NCBI RefSeq assembly: GCF_014805625.2
Contig: NW_023998455.1
Coordinates: 3,158,220-3,222,219, forward strand
Direction of reading: 5' to 3'
DNA length: 64,000 nucleotides
Origin: Glossina fuscipes
Lineage: Eukaryota > Arthropoda > Insecta > Diptera > Glossinidae
Below the pieces are notes generated by a model that did no database searches, was not told the DNA's origin, and saw only the letters and a list, made by a program, of their open reading frames with translations. The first letter of the stretch is position 1. Each line of letters opens with the position of its first letter. Below are positions 1 through 13,079 of the stretch, one piece after another. The position numbers and the translations under genes are program-made.

Positions 1-261
1 TCAAAAGCAATTTCTGAAACGATCGGTATAATGTGGTTTTAGAGTGGGTCTACCTTAAGCCCTTCGGCGCGTTACATACGCCTGCACTATGTCCGCTTGG
101 TATACCCTGTTCTACAAGTGATGCAGGATGTAATCATTGAAAATTTCGCTAAGAACCTTATTATATCTAACTGCTTAACTGCTTAACAACAAATGATGAT
201 AATTGTATATAAGATTCGAGTATTGCTGTTTAATTTAATTAAAAAAAGTATTTATTAAAAT

Positions 262-300
262 TTATTTTTGTTTTCTTATTTCTTTTATTTGCAGGTAAGT
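262..300 (+). promoter_or_regulatory. pyd: Recursive (ratchet) splice site, zero-length exon
   Basis: A 25-nt pyrimidine-rich tract (TTTTTGTTTTCTTATTTCTTTTATTT) runs straight into GCAG|GTAAGTTT, with the junction between 294 and 295. This is a perfect 3' splice site abutting a perfect 5' splice site, the signature of recursive splice sites used to remove very long insect introns stepwise. It lies 34 kb upstream of the first visible pyd coding exon, in an intron long enough (at least 34 kb) to be a typical host. The alternative is a chance juxtaposition or a microexon starting there. Confidence 0.6.
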
Positions 301-1229
301 TTCTGTTTAAATAAATATGTGTGCACAAGTCTTTTACTGCAGCAATGAATTCATTGTAAGTGCTTTTTTGATCTTTTTTTCATTTGTTCTGACATTCCAT
401 TAAAGTAATTGAACCTTTAAAAAGCAGCCCGCATGGTTTCTTTGTTCGCTACGAGTATTGAGTACCAAGCTGGCGAAGCAATAAATTTTACACAATTCCC
501 CACCCGGCAAAGGTCATTACAAACAGAATTGCTTAAAATATTAGCAAAACAAAAAAAAAAAAAATTTTTTTTCCTTTTTTTTTATTTTTTTTTTTATTTT
601 TTTCTTTTTTGCAATGAAACCACAAAAGATGGAATAAAATCATAAAACAAAAAAAATCACAAAACCTTAGCTAACAACTCACCCATAAGCAGCGCATACA
701 AATGAATAAAGAGATCCTAAGGCTCAAGTAAAACGAAGCAAAAAACTAGTTTTAAAAAGCAGCCGCAAAGGAAAACAAAAAAAACAAACTAACAAAAATA
801 AAAGGAGAACAAAGGCAGGTAAGGTAACGCAGGCCTGAAATACTTCACCGATGTCCCTCAATTTGAGATCATATATTGAAAAAAAATACCGACGAACATG
901 CTCTCCGTAAACTTGCAAAAAAAAAAATTATTTAAACTTGATAATGTTGTGTATTAATGACGACGACTGACTATATAGCTATGATAATAATGTAAAAGGC
1001 AAAAAAAAAAAAAAAAAATAAAACTCGTTTAGTACATGATCCAACATGAAGTTTAGAATTCTTTTTCAAAAGCACTCAATACGAGTGTACTCACCGCCGC
1101 ACATATTATCAACATGTATAGAACGGCCGGTCGGTTAGGCCACCACCACCACCACCACCATCATCACCACTCAATGCCTTAGAATTATGACGATTGCCAT
1201 GTAATAGATGAAAGAAAGAAAAAGTATTT

Positions 1230-1276
1230 CAAATTTACTCACTCACTCACTCACTCACTCACTCGCTCACTCACTA
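1230..1276 (+). repeat. (ACTC)n microsatellite
   Basis: About ten ACTC units with one G change. Other simple repeats in the window are (TA)n at 2368-2398, (GAA)n at 20957-20983, (AG)n at 19711-19735, (CA)n at 22142-22164, (TA)n at 55556-55598 and (CATA)n at 56351-56382. Confidence 0.85.
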
Positions 1277-1499
1277 TACAGGGCTGGCTGGCAGGCAGGC
1301 ATGCATGTATGTATAATAATAAGTCGGTAACACACACGTTAATGTCTGATTATTAAAGGCAAGCAATGAGTTAACTTGTTTAACTGGTTTCTTTATTAAC
1401 TATGTGCTGCACTCTATTATTCTAAGCTACGCAGTATTTATATATGTAAGCACACATATAAAGGCACACATGTCTTCCTCTGTAAAAAGTATCGGGAAT

Positions 1500-1592
1500 T
1501 TTTTTATTATTATTATAATTTTAGACTAATGAAATAAATTCTTGGACTAAAAAAAAAAAGAAGAAAGACATTGAGCTCTCGCAGCACAGGCT
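1500..1592 (-). mobile_element. 5'-truncated SINE copy (same family as 11408-11610)
   Basis: Read on the minus strand it ends in TAA/ATA repeats. It shares, with gaps, the body of the complete SINE: GCTCAATGTCT, then TTTAGTCCAAGAATTTATTT and AGTCTAAAATTATAATAATA. The tRNA-like head is missing. It matches the copy at 46880-46975 more closely than the complete one. Confidence 0.6.
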
Positions 1593-4089
1593 ATCGGCTC
1601 TAATCTAATTAAATGTAAATTAGATAATGAGCTTAGTAGTATTAATAAAGTAATATATAGAATTGACATTCGATTCTGAAGCTGATTTTAGAATGTCCAA
1701 CGGGTTAGTCCAAATTCCAAAGGGAATTTTTTTAAGAACACTTTCTTTTCAAAGCAGATTCCATCGCATGGAATAGAATTATGGCAATGCTAGCTTCATA
1801 GAGGCAAGCCTTTTCAGTGCCTTTAAGTAATTTTGTGATAATTACATTGCACACCACTTACACACTTACACATTACCGTATAGGAACGTAGGCGTCATCC
1901 AGAAGAACACACAGCACAGAGCTGTCATTATAATATCAATCAGAATTAGAATCATTTGCTTAGGCCAGAGCCACTTTTGTAATATCAATCGTNNNNNNNN
2001 NNAAGAAACTCACGGAGCCTAATTTGAACGTTTTAATCAATTTTTTTTAGGCTTCAGGCGAAAGAGTTCTCGTGAAAAGTAAGTCTTTTCATGTGCTTTA
2101 TAGTGAAAGAAAGTAATTTTATAAAGCGTGGACCATATCGATTAATCTTCTGCGTTCTCTCCTAGATAAGCGTTAGCATGAAAGATATGGCTTCATATGG
2201 AAACAGTTGTAGTCACTTAATTAAATGAAGGCATTTATCAGGAGAAGTGTTGTAGGGTGTTTATTGTTCAGTCTTGCCTGATTACAATGTTCTTACTTGG
2301 TCCCGATTGCCACCGAGCAATAGAGTTTCATAACAATTGTCAAATTGAATGACAAAATAAAAAATTTATATATATATATACAATATATATATATATATTG
2401 AAATGTTGTTTGGAAAATAATTTGTTTGTCAGTTTTACAAAAAATTTTGCATATTTTTAGTGTGAAAATTAAACTTTTTTTGGTGCATCAATAATAAAAA
2501 AAATTCATAAGCAAACGCTAATTGAGGACAAATTTTTTTTTGGTGGAATTTTTTTTACATTTCCGGCGACATTTTTCCGAAATCATCATCATCATCATCA
2601 TTAATGTTATTAGAATTCCCGTTAATCACAAGCGGAATCTCTTGCAATCAAAATTTTTGAAGAAACCCATTAGTTCTCTTAAAGACGAAAATTCGAAGGC
2701 AGTTTTTTCGCTGAAATTCAAGTAAGTCTTGCTTCATTAACTATGCATAAGTATGCGTGAGCCAATAGTCAGTTGAAGAAAAATTAATAGCAATTGTCGT
2801 ACAATCGACCGACAAGCTAAGGCCAAATTCAATCTTACTTACAAAATCCATGACACACATGGCTACAAACGAGATAAATAAGTTTTGTAGGGCTTGCTTT
2901 GGCGTGAACCACTTGTCATGGAAATCATAGGTCTTAGTAGTTCTCCTTCTTGCGCTTCTTCTTCTTCTTCTTTGCTAAGCGGAAGAATAACTTCTTCGCT
3001 TATTTAAATGCTAAAATTGGCAAAGAACTTCTGGCCTTCTTTGAAAGGATAGGTTGCCGTGCTCAAGACCAGGCAGATGGTAATAGTACCAAGAGAAAAG
3101 ATCGGCTTTTTTATAGCACTTTTAAAGGTAAGCACTTCCAATCGAGCTGCACACAACCTTAAAGTTTACTTTCCTCTATTGCTCTTGAATAGGTAAACCT
3201 TCCTCCCACATACTACTGTAGATTGTCGGCCAGAGAGTTTCTTTCACTTTTCTTTAATTGGTCTAAAGTAATTTATGATCGTGTGATGTGGTTTTTTTAA
3301 AAAGTCTTGAAAATTTCTTCATTAACAGATCGCTGGATCTTTTTCAGCATTAAAAATATTTCGATTAAAATTTTTTTTTTTGTGTTTGAAAAATGTTTTT
3401 AAAAAAAGCAACTTTCGAAAAATTATTGGAAACCAATTCTTAAGACAGTCCAGTCGGATCACTTAGCTGTTCTACGCTCAAAATCGCATTATAACAGGAG
3501 TATCCTTGAAAAGAGAACCCAATTTCAAATAAAGTCTTTCCTAGTATGACGCGGTAAAAAATTTACGAATATTCTAACCCGGTTTTGCATGTAATGCAAT
3601 TTCAGGGCATCGAATGTATATTCCATTGGATTTTTATACTCTCCACTACTTGTAGTACAAGGGGATATTCAATTTGTATGTGTGTATGCAAAGCCCAGAA
3701 GGTCTGGGGAGAAACCCACCTTTCGCCTTATCTGCATCTGTCGTCCAATCCCCTTTTGTTTTGTTTAACCTAAGGCCTAGAATTTTTTTAGAAAGTCTTT
3801 GTTACACTGGCGTCTTTTTGCCCAAGCACACGGATGCTGTTGAAAATGATTCGGATTCGACCGTTTCTTTGAAAACTTCGCGTATAATGTTTTATTCTGG
3901 AAAGTTCTTATATGAACAACTTTAGAAGAGTGTAAAGCGTGGTAATGGTGGGCCGAGCTCTCCAAGAATGTTTTTAGTTCTCTTCCATCCCGAATGCGAG
4001 GAGTTTCAACCAGCTACGAGGGAGAAAAAAAAAATAGAAAATAGCTTAGCTGCAATCTTGGATGAAAATGAATTTTGTTATCAATACAA

Positions 4090-4330
4090 TGATAATACAA
4101 TGATGACGCGACTTTAAAAGCATCGATCAAGTCAGAATCGTTTTCCGAATCATTTTCTGAATTGATTTTCGCTTGTCTGTCCGTCTGTCTTTCTTGTTTG
4201 CTTTTGTTCAATCTGCAGATTGAAATTTTTTGATACGCGGACATGTTTTGGCCCAAGCACGGACGCTGTTGAAAATGGAAAATGGTTCGCATCGCACCTC
4301 TCTTTTGATCACTTACCTTATAACGCTGCG
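4090..4330 (+). repeat. GTCY dispersed repeat (mini-me/DINE-1-like), subfamily with 'GCCCAAGCACGGACGCTG'
   Basis: Contains AGAATCGTTTTCCGAATCA, GTCTGTCCGTCTGTCTTTCT, then TTTTGGCCCAAGCACGGACG and CTGTTGAAAATGG. The same blocks recur at 12250, 15400, 15800, 28730, 29690, 50150 and 61260. A degraded relative lies at 3810-3950. The (GTCY)n proto-microsatellite beside a conserved core is the hallmark of mini-me elements described from Diptera; the assignment is from memory. Confidence 0.6.
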
Positions 4331-5039
4331 TTTCGAAAAATCATTACATGAATAATTGTATGATAGGCAGAGTATTTAATGGTGGACCGTGCCCCCTAAA
4401 AGGTTTTAACTTGTTTTTTTTTTTTTTTTTTGTAAAAAGATATATTTATTTTATTTGGGGCGAAATGGAAGGCATAGCAAAATCTTATATCTTAGAACTT
4501 GATTTCGACAAAACATGGGTCACTCTGGCTTCATTTATATTATTTCCCGTATAACACTGTTTCTTCTATAAAACGTAGTACACATTGCCTTCATCTAAGT
4601 TTTAATTATATTATTTTATATGTTAGTTTAAATAAATAAATAAGTAATGTTTCGTATAAGACGCGATATTCATATTACATAAGGGACATCTATACTTCGA
4701 AATCAATTTTTTCAATTCTGAACGAACCTCCTAATCACAAATAAGCAAAAAAAAAAAAAAAAACTCATTGTTTTAATGATGATGATAAATTCCGGATACT
4801 ATGTGCACAATCAATATATACGCTTAGATAAGTTGCTAGGTATTTAACAAAAAAAATGTTTTAAGTACTCGTGTGTGCTCAGGGTAGTAGGGAGTGAGCG
4901 ATATAAGGGGAGAAAAGCTTGTTTACACAAACTTCTTCTTACATACAATCAACGCAAAGTGTTTGTAGCATGTGATGTTAGAAAATTTTCTATTCTTTTT
5001 ATATACCCATCTCTGAACGATGAGTGGTATATGCATTTT

Positions 5040-5300
5040 ATCAAAACGTTTGCAACGCCGAGAAGTAGACGTCAGAGGCTTCAGAAAGTACATGCAGTCT
5101 TGATCAGAATCAAATTCTGAATCGATTTAAGCATGTCCGCTGTCTGTCCGTCCGTCTTCTGATCGCTAAAATAAGGCTATCTACTTCAAGTTTAGCAAAA
5201 ACATGAGATGGTCTTACACGTAGGTTGGTATTGAAAATGGATCGAATAAATCGAAGAACACGCCGTAAAGTGGTGGCATTTGTGCTTTCCACAAGGAATA
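5040..5300 (+). repeat. GTCY dispersed repeat (mini-me/DINE-1-like)
   Basis: The core CTTGATCAGAATCAAATTC then TGAATCGATTTAAGCATGTC is followed by CTGTCTGTCCGTCCGTC. CAGAGGCTTCAGAAAGTA precedes it. This end structure recurs at 5705, 6410 and 54820 and, inverted, at 31640-31760 and 51785-51880. Confidence 0.62.
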
Positions 5301-5639
5301 AAGAAATCGGTTTTTGCTCATTACTTATACGCTACAGCAGATAAATTTGCAAGAACTCGAACGTATTTTTTTTTTTTTTTTTTTTTTTTTTGTTTTGCAC
5401 TCGCACGCAATGGACGTTTGGTACCTATGTAAAACGTACGCAATGTACCTATGTAAACGGGCACAACGTAAGAATATAATTAGATTCTGTTTTCACGATT
5501 ACTTTACATAATTCCTCATATAGTTCATGTATTCTTTGTGTACTGCTCTGCTTTTCCGGTACAATGAAGTCTTCTATATTAGTGTTTAGTAGTTGTTTGA
5601 TAAGTCTCCCTAAGCTATTAGACGCAAAAAGAGGGTTAT

Positions 5640-5935
5640 ATTCATTTTTTCAAAACGTTTGCAACACCGGGAAGTAAACTTCAGATGCTTCACAAAGTGT
5701 ATACGGCCTTGATCAGCATCAGATTCTAAATCGATCTAAGCATTTTTGTTTGTCCGTATGTCTGTCTGCGTGTGGTAAACTTTCTCTTAGCCACAAAAGT
5801 GCATAAATTGTCCTCAAATTTGGCAGAAAGTTTTTACATGCAGGTTGATACTGAAATTGGGCCAAATCGGTCAAAACATAAGACCACAGTGCAGCATAAC
5901 CTGAAGCCAACTCAAAGTTTTCAAAACTGAAGACA
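5640..5935 (+). repeat. GTCY dispersed repeat, second copy of a local cluster
   Basis: TTGATCAGCATCAGATTC, then GATCTAAGCATTT and GTCCGTATGTCTGTCTGCG. It shares the upstream block AACACCGGGAAGTAAACTTC with AACGCCGAGAAGTAGACGTC of the copy at 5040, so the two are paralogous over at least 150 bp. Confidence 0.6.
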
Positions 5936-6394
5936 ATTTATCTTTAGCAGATAAAACGATAAAAGTTTTCATTTGGTCGTTCATATAGACGGTCCCGCAG
6001 TACTTGGAAAAAATCGGCCCACACAAAGTTACAAATGATCACATTTTTATTTTCTCCAACTTTTTTAACATTTTCTTCTTCTTACTTATTCGTGTAATGT
6101 TAAAAATGATCCTGTACATGTCTCATCAGGAGATATATTATTTGCCTGAATATGCTATGTAAAATATCGTGACCGCCACGACTTGATAGGGACTGATTTT
6201 TTTTTTTTTTACAATCCTGTCGATATGGGTATCAAATAAAAGGATTCGAAAAGTATATATAGAAAGAAGATGGTGCCTTGTTCAAAAGCTACACACGATA
6301 TAAATTTTTGAAGACCAAAAAAAACCAACCACACCGGCCAGAAGAATATCAAAATTCAATCAAAAAACAAGCTTCAGAACTCTATATAAAAAAA

Positions 6395-6620
6395 TCCATA
6401 TAAAGTCATTGGCCAGCATCAAATTTTGAATAAACTTAAGCAGTTCGTCTGTCCATCGGTCCACCTTCGCACCCGGGTAGCATGCGTTCTCCCGTTAGCG
6501 AAAATGAACATATCACGAAAGAATTTTGAAAGTGACTTAAACTTTTCCAAAGACATGTGCCAGCGCCGGCATACCTATCCGCCAAAAACTTTTATTTTAA
6601 AAACAAAAATAATCAGCTGC
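6395..6620 (+). repeat. GTCY dispersed repeat, third copy of the cluster
   Basis: TTGGCCAGCATCAAATTTTG, then AACTTAAGCAGTTCGTCTG and TCCATCGGTCCACC are a degraded form of the core seen at 5040 and 5640. Confidence 0.5.
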
Positions 6621-9149
6621 GTCCAGCCCATATTGTAGAGCATAAAAATGTAGTTCTTTTACTTTGTTTGTCATTTTTAAGATAATGGTGATGAGGACAA
6701 ACGATTCGGCCATGACCGAAAATAATTTTCTTACTTAGTTTTAAATACTTCTTTGCACCCCTAAAAGGTGGCATTAAACTGTCTGTCATTTCTGGTGCAA
6801 AATCCGAGGAGAGTACTAAGAAAGTACGTGGGCTTATTTTTTAGATGCCAAATCCCATAAGGATTCTAATGAGAGTCCTCTCTGAGAGCAAATAGGCAAT
6901 TTGGATCATATCGATCCATTACTTATACTGTGTCACATATAAGGGCTATCTCTCGAACACAAACCTTTTCAAGGTGACAAAGCAATTGCAAAATAATAAA
7001 ATTCCTGGTAAGTAAATTGAATTTGATAAATTTGGACCACGTTTACCTTTGTGGGTCAATCCAATCCGAGGGCTTTCATGAAAGTCATGTATCTACCTCA
7101 TGCATAATGCATCATATTCGCCCTATAGTCAATTAAGCGAAACGGTGTAGAGTATCTAATGGTTCGCCTTGTCTGACTGTAGCATTCTTACTTCATTATT
7201 TTTTTTTGTTTTTTTTTTGTTATTGAAAAATTCATCATTTAAGTATTTGTGGTATGCGGTGCGCGGTTAAAATGTATGATTGTGTGGTGCACATGTGCAA
7301 TAAATATATTTAACTAGTCTCCTATCACATGCATACCAAAAAAATTTGTTACTTAAATAGTTTTTTTTTTTTTTTTTGCGGTTTTCATAAAACTAAACCA
7401 AAACTAAACGTAACCAATAATCAAGTGTTAACAAACTCTACGTAATTTTTGTTTTTTTTGTTTTTTTTTTTTTCGAACCAATAATGCCACCAAACCGGTT
7501 TTCGCTTATAAGCTAGTAAATGTTATTAGTAATTAGAAACAACAACAGCAACAACAATAACAGGTAAATTACATTAAAAATGAAAGAAAATTCCTTTGGT
7601 ATGCATCATACCTGTCATATTGGTAAGGAAATGGGAATAAATGACGAAATTTTGAAACGACAGAGATGTCATAGGCTAATTGAAAAGTTTGTAGATTAGT
7701 ATAGAAACGACTTTAATATTTGAATATTTGCCTCTTGTCTCTTTCTCAACTGTCTTGTGTAACTCATTGATTTGATATCTAAAGCAAATGTTGAATGTGT
7801 GCGGATTTTTCCGCAGGTTGACGTCTTTAGAGCCAACTTTCTAGGGTTTCTTATCATGGATTTGCTGTCGTTATGGGCATTTTAACTTTAGGTCAGTTAT
7901 TATTGCGGGGAAGGGGGATTTAAGTCTTAACGACACTAGCAAGTGAAATGAAGTTGACTTTCTATACACATATGTAATAGGACACCGCTTGAAAAGCCCG
8001 CAGAGAGGAAACGATTAGACCGATGTAGAATTGTACAAAATTAAATCTTTCAGCTCCAATGAAAAGCAATAAAATTCACAAAGTATTGTAAAGTTAATAG
8101 TAGGCATGACAGCCTACCCGATCGAGACGAAAATCGATAAATTTTACCTATCAAGAAGCTCGATCAATATTACGTATAAGAAGAATTACACCAGTAACTT
8201 CCAGATCTTATGAATTACATTATCTGCCTTATTACGGGGCATATGTTCGTCGCCATCGCAATGAATTGTTGAATGACACGGCATAAGCATACATTGGCGG
8301 CGTCAGACTTCATATAAATATTTGCCACTGATTGCATATCACAGGTTTTTTTGCTGATACTAAGTACTTTATCGGAAAGTTTACTCCTTATACGCAAACG
8401 AGAAAATCGAATGCTCGAGCAGATAATGGACGCACGCCCACGCACAAGCACTTACAAACTTTTGTCGATAAAGTAGCGTCAATGCAGGTTAGCAGACCTG
8501 GCCGGCAACCACCCCTTGTAAATGTTAGCCTAAGCGAATAATACTTTATGCACTTGATTGTTCCAGTTGACAATAGAAGCACACATACACGTACAAGGAC
8601 GAACAATGGTTTATCGATGGCGACGCGTCAGATAGCACCTGCAGAGCAACAAACCCTGCGCAGGTATACTTATGCGCTCTAGCTGCAAAGTAGAAGATGG
8701 GTTAGAGTGAATGAAGGATTTTTAGTGTATCTGCTGGCGGACAATACTTTCAATAACATTTGGTTTCTTTTATCAATCTCTTGAAATAAGAAAACCAGCA
8801 AGGAATTATTTCTACACCGATTACTTTGTGACAACTGAGATGGATATGTATGTATGTCGTATTAACGTGAGGATATGTGTGTTTACGTCAATAAATACAA
8901 ATATCATTTTGCTCCTCCGTATATTCCTTCATCGTTCCCCGACAGATTTCTTACTTACACTAAACTTTTAAGAATTTCTTCTAAAAGACTTTGCTTTGCT
9001 TTAGAGAAACTGGAGAAAGCCAAATATAATGAAAAAATGTAAATTGATCTAAAAATTAATAGCGTAGTTTGGATAATTTGACCATTACATCTACATACAT
9101 ACATACATACCTTTATAAGGTATTTCATTGTCTTGAAAATAAAAGCAAG

Positions 9150-9860
9150 TAAGAAAATTATATTCGGTCGTGATCGAATCCGTTACACCTATCGTCGTTA
9201 TCTTAAAACAGACTGTGACTCCGTAATGTTGGGTGGGCGCGGCTGATTCTGTTAAAAGGGGAAATTTACATGGTATATGCTTTATGGAGTATCAGTACGG
9301 AAAGAGCAAAGGTATTTGCCGATTTTCTTTACATGGGCGTGGCCTTTGATCAGTTTGTATCATTTTCAAATTTGTAAGCGTTATCTTGGGTTCTGCGACC
9401 CGAAGAATGCTTACCACAGTTGTGCGAATATGGACATATGGATATACAAAAAGGCGGACATAGGTGCACTTGGAATTGGAAATTTTGTCAAGAAATTATT
9501 TACTTTATGGGATAATTCTTGAGCCTTGCTTCTGTGTTTTATAAACGTGTTGAAAAAAAAAAGAGCATTGGGTAGGCGTGGTCAATTTTTCCCAATTCTG
9601 TAGAAATATTACATCATCGCTCATACAATATAAGCGGAGATGTCTTCTGCTTACATGACAGTGCAAGCATGTCAGCTGAACGATTTGCCCCATTCTCAAT
9701 ATCGACCTGCGTGCAAGAATTTCCAATATTTCTGTTAAATTTGAAGCCGATAGCTTCCTTTTCGCGGCCAAGAAAATACTTACAACAGATGTTACGCAGA
9801 CGGACAGACGGACATGCGATTAGAATATGATGCTAATCACAAATATGTTTACCTAACATG
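9150..9860 (-). repeat. GTCY dispersed repeat, near full length, inverted
   Basis: One end has TTATATTCGGTCGTGATCGA then ATCCGTTACACCTATCGTCG, matching the ends at 13080 and 31180. The other has AGACGGACAGACGGACATGC followed by GATTAGAATATGATGCTAAT. Both ends and the GGGTGGGCGCGGC interior recur in the other inverted copies, giving a unit of about 700 bp. Short open frames here come from the repeat. Confidence 0.6.
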
Positions 9861-11407
9861 TGGGGTATTTAAACCTCCGCTTCGTTTTACCAAGATAAAT
9901 AAACTTGTCACCCTTCGGCGATGGCTGTAATGGGAGATATTTCTTTTTCGCCAAAGTAAATTTTCTTATCACTCTCTGGAATTTTCGCCTCCAGTTGTTG
10001 TTATTGTTTTAATTTAAGGATTAGAAAAATCCCGATCACTCTGTCTAACCTTTATGCCCTGTGACTATGAGTCTTACCCATAGCTAAGGTAATCGTCGAC
10101 CACACTACACCGCTGTTCACTTTAGGTAATAATGATATCAAGCTTTAAGTGCATTTGCAAGAATTCATATAATATGGCGAAAAAACAAAGATTAGCTTTC
10201 CAAGGCAAGTCATCGTAATATATACCTGTTTGTGCACAAGACAGAGATACCTTGCATTCCTTGTAATCAATCGGCGAATGTAAATGTAAATGATTTTCAA
10301 AATCAACGACTTGGAACGCATATTAAATCCAGTCAGTGTAATGTTTTTCTTTTCTTTTTTTGCTTTTGCACTCAACAATAATATTTTTTGCTCTTTTCTC
10401 TATAAATTTTATTTAGATTTAAACATTTGCTTACCGAAGAAAGTGCAGTGCGTTTGGTAAATTGAAACTCAACTTGAAATTATTTGCTTGATTTATGTGC
10501 GTGTGTGCCCTGTGCATGTGTGTGTGTCAGTGCTGTATACTTACAATTCATTCGTAGAACTGAGCAATTAAATAAATCAAACACGTATCGTATGACGAAT
10601 GACAAAAATGTGCAATTGATCCTTTTTCTCTCAAGCACGTTGTTGTTCTTATTGTTGTCGTCATATTTATTATTGTTATTGTTGTTAAAAACTATTGTGA
10701 TTTAATGAGCGATAAGTGTTATTAAGTTTATACATACATGTGTTAGTATAAATGAATTGCAGTTTGTGCATTCCTATTAAATGGACACATATTCAACTGC
10801 ACTACAAATGCGGTATCACTGTTACTATGCTAATTGAAAAGTTCATAGAGTCAACAATATAAAGCGGAATCTACAAAATTGTATAATAGTAAAAGTGAAA
10901 AATAATCTATAGTTTAAGTCAATTAAATAAATTTTCATGTGAAAAAAGATATGCAGATAATGGAAATTCATTCTAATATACTAATAAACCATAAAATCAA
11001 ACATTCACAACATCTTATCATCGAATCGTTGGCGTTGTCAACCGATCACACAATCTCGTTCGAAATAATAGGTTTAATTTTCGAATGGGATTCCACATCT
11101 CGTGTCGCGTCCGTCAGAGTCATATCTTCGCGTAAGCTATAGCATGGAACTAAAACGAAGATCGATTTTAGTCCTACGCATGCCTTATTTAAGATAATTT
11201 TAATATAGTCATCCAACAAATTATTGTTGGAAGACCCGTCATAGTCAACGCAGTGAAGCTTTAAACATTTTTACTCTTCTTTTAAAAATGTTCCTGTTTT
11301 AAGGCGAAATGGGAAAATACAGCAACCCTGGTACATGGGTAGTTTTCTTTTTCAGGGGACTGTTTAACTAGTGTAACAGAATTAAGGACTGAAGAACTAT
11401 GTTATTT

Positions 11408-11610
11408 TAAATTTATTATATCCGCCTGAGTGGCCGAGTAGGCATGAGTCTCGATTAGTAACTCGGTGGTCATGGGTTCAAATCTCAGGTGCGGTAGCGT
11501 TTTTAATAAAGTCGAAAGGCTTAGATGCTAGTGCTTTAAGACTTTAGTCTTAAAATTTATTTTCTGGCTAAAGTTATAATAATAATAATAATAATAATAA
11601 ATTTATTATA
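11408..11610 (+). mobile_element. tRNA-derived SINE with 13-bp target-site duplication
   Basis: The head resembles a class II (Leu/Ser-type) tRNA: GAGTGGCCGAGTAGGCATG contains an A-box-like TGGCCGAGTAGG, and GGTTCAAATCTC resembles a B box, closed by a CCGC/GCGG stem (about 11422-11497). A non-tRNA body of about 75 bp follows, then a tail of ATA repeats ending near 11597. The insert is flanked by perfect copies of TAAATTTATTATA at 11408-11420 and 11598-11610. Head, body, short repeat tail and exact TSD together define a SINE. It is not a functional tRNA gene: the acceptor and anticodon arms are imperfect. Confidence 0.8.
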
Positions 11611-12189
11611 TTATTATTGGTTAACGATGCTCTCTACGAACTTTTCAATCATACGTGACGCCTGTAATGTTTAACAACCAAATAAAAAGTTGTTCAACTT
11701 TGAAATATTTATACTTGACATATACTGTACTTGTGATATACGGATATATTATATTTATAAAGTGTGTTTGTGCAACACGTAGAAAGACATCGGAATAGAC
11801 TCACCTTTTAGGAGATCAATCAGTGCAGGAGTATTAACTGAATCGATGCAAGTATTTCAGTCCACTCGTCCGTTTTGTGTGTAAATTTGTGTTCACAATC
11901 GAAGTGTGGGAGACTTTTTGAAGACAGTGCACCATTGATGACCGGCTTTCGCAAATAAATTCCATGACATGGAAAAGATTTGCAATTTCTAACACTTCCC
12001 GACAAGATTTGATGAAAAATTCGCTTTCATCATCATAGAAGCGAGAGTTGGGATGCGTTGGAGCCGCTCGTTGAAACCATTTCTTGAAAGCATTCCCTCT
12101 CTTCGTAGTGCATTTTGGACGAAAATGGCTAAAGAATTTTAATAATCAAGCTTCTGTGATATATTTAATGATATGCCTTCACCGGCTAT

Positions 12190-12480
12190 AAACTTTTGAA
12201 CCTTTCTTTTTTACACCCTACGCCATTCGTGATACCTTTTATTACACGGATCCATTCAGAATCACTTTCTGAATTTTGTCTGCTCGTCTCTCCGTCTATC
12301 CGTCTTGTATTCTTCTGTTCAATCTCTACGTTACAATGTACGTGCATTCAATGGTGGGATCTGGTCCACTATTACGTTTTCATTTCTTACAAGGAATACG
12401 AAAAAGTTTTCTTACTACCAAGCGGAAGTCGAACGATATTCGATTCATTCGATTCATAAATGTCAGTAAATAGATTAGCC
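12190..12480 (+). repeat. GTCY dispersed repeat (CCCAAGC subfamily)
   Basis: TTTTATTACACGGATCCATT, then CAGAATCACTTTCTGAATTT and TCTCTCCGTCTATCCGTCTTG align with the copies at 15370 and 50120. Confidence 0.55.
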
Positions 12481-13079
12481 ATGATATGAATAAACAATTG
12501 ATTGATTAGCAGAGCCACTTGTGGCCACTTGTACACTTTTCCAATGATGAAAAAGATTAGGAACCTGGGCCTGGGTACGTTATGCAAATTTAACACTAAA
12601 ATGGGCGCGAATCATTTGTCCTCCTATTAACTAGGAGCCAAAAAAGTTATAAGAGCATATGATTTTTCCCTCTGACATAATAAACACAACACATTTCATT
12701 TAAAGTGATGGGTATTATCAGAGCCTCTTAAAATAGCAACTTTTTACGTGCTTTCGTAATGCTTCGTTTTTATAAACATATTTTTATTGTAATTGTGTTT
12801 ATTATATAAATTATTCAAGCTTTACTCCTCTCGAATAATAATAATAACAACAGCACGGCACAACAAAACACGATAATAGGTGTTGGGCACGCTTATACCG
12901 CACACTTTCAAACCAACAACTAAACAACGCAACGAGTTACACAAAATTGCATTTTTAGTTAAAATTTTTTCTGTTGTTTTTTATGTTCATTACTTGTCAA
13001 GCTTTCGTGCTTTGCTAAAACTTTTGAAACATTTGAAAAGGTAGCAAAGCCGAAAAAGAAAAATAAACAAATAAGGAAA

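Noticed and set aside
433..645. 70-codon open frame
   Set aside because: Its second half is poly-A/poly-T translated as Lys/Phe; no family resemblance.
2522..2725. Possible alternative first exon with donor TTCAA|GTAAGT
   Set aside because: The donor is good, but the frame includes an ATC repeat (poly-Ile) and no promoter or conservation can be shown.
11421..11500. Functional tRNA gene
   Set aside because: A and B boxes are present but the cloverleaf is imperfect and the unit has a SINE body, repeat tail and target duplication.
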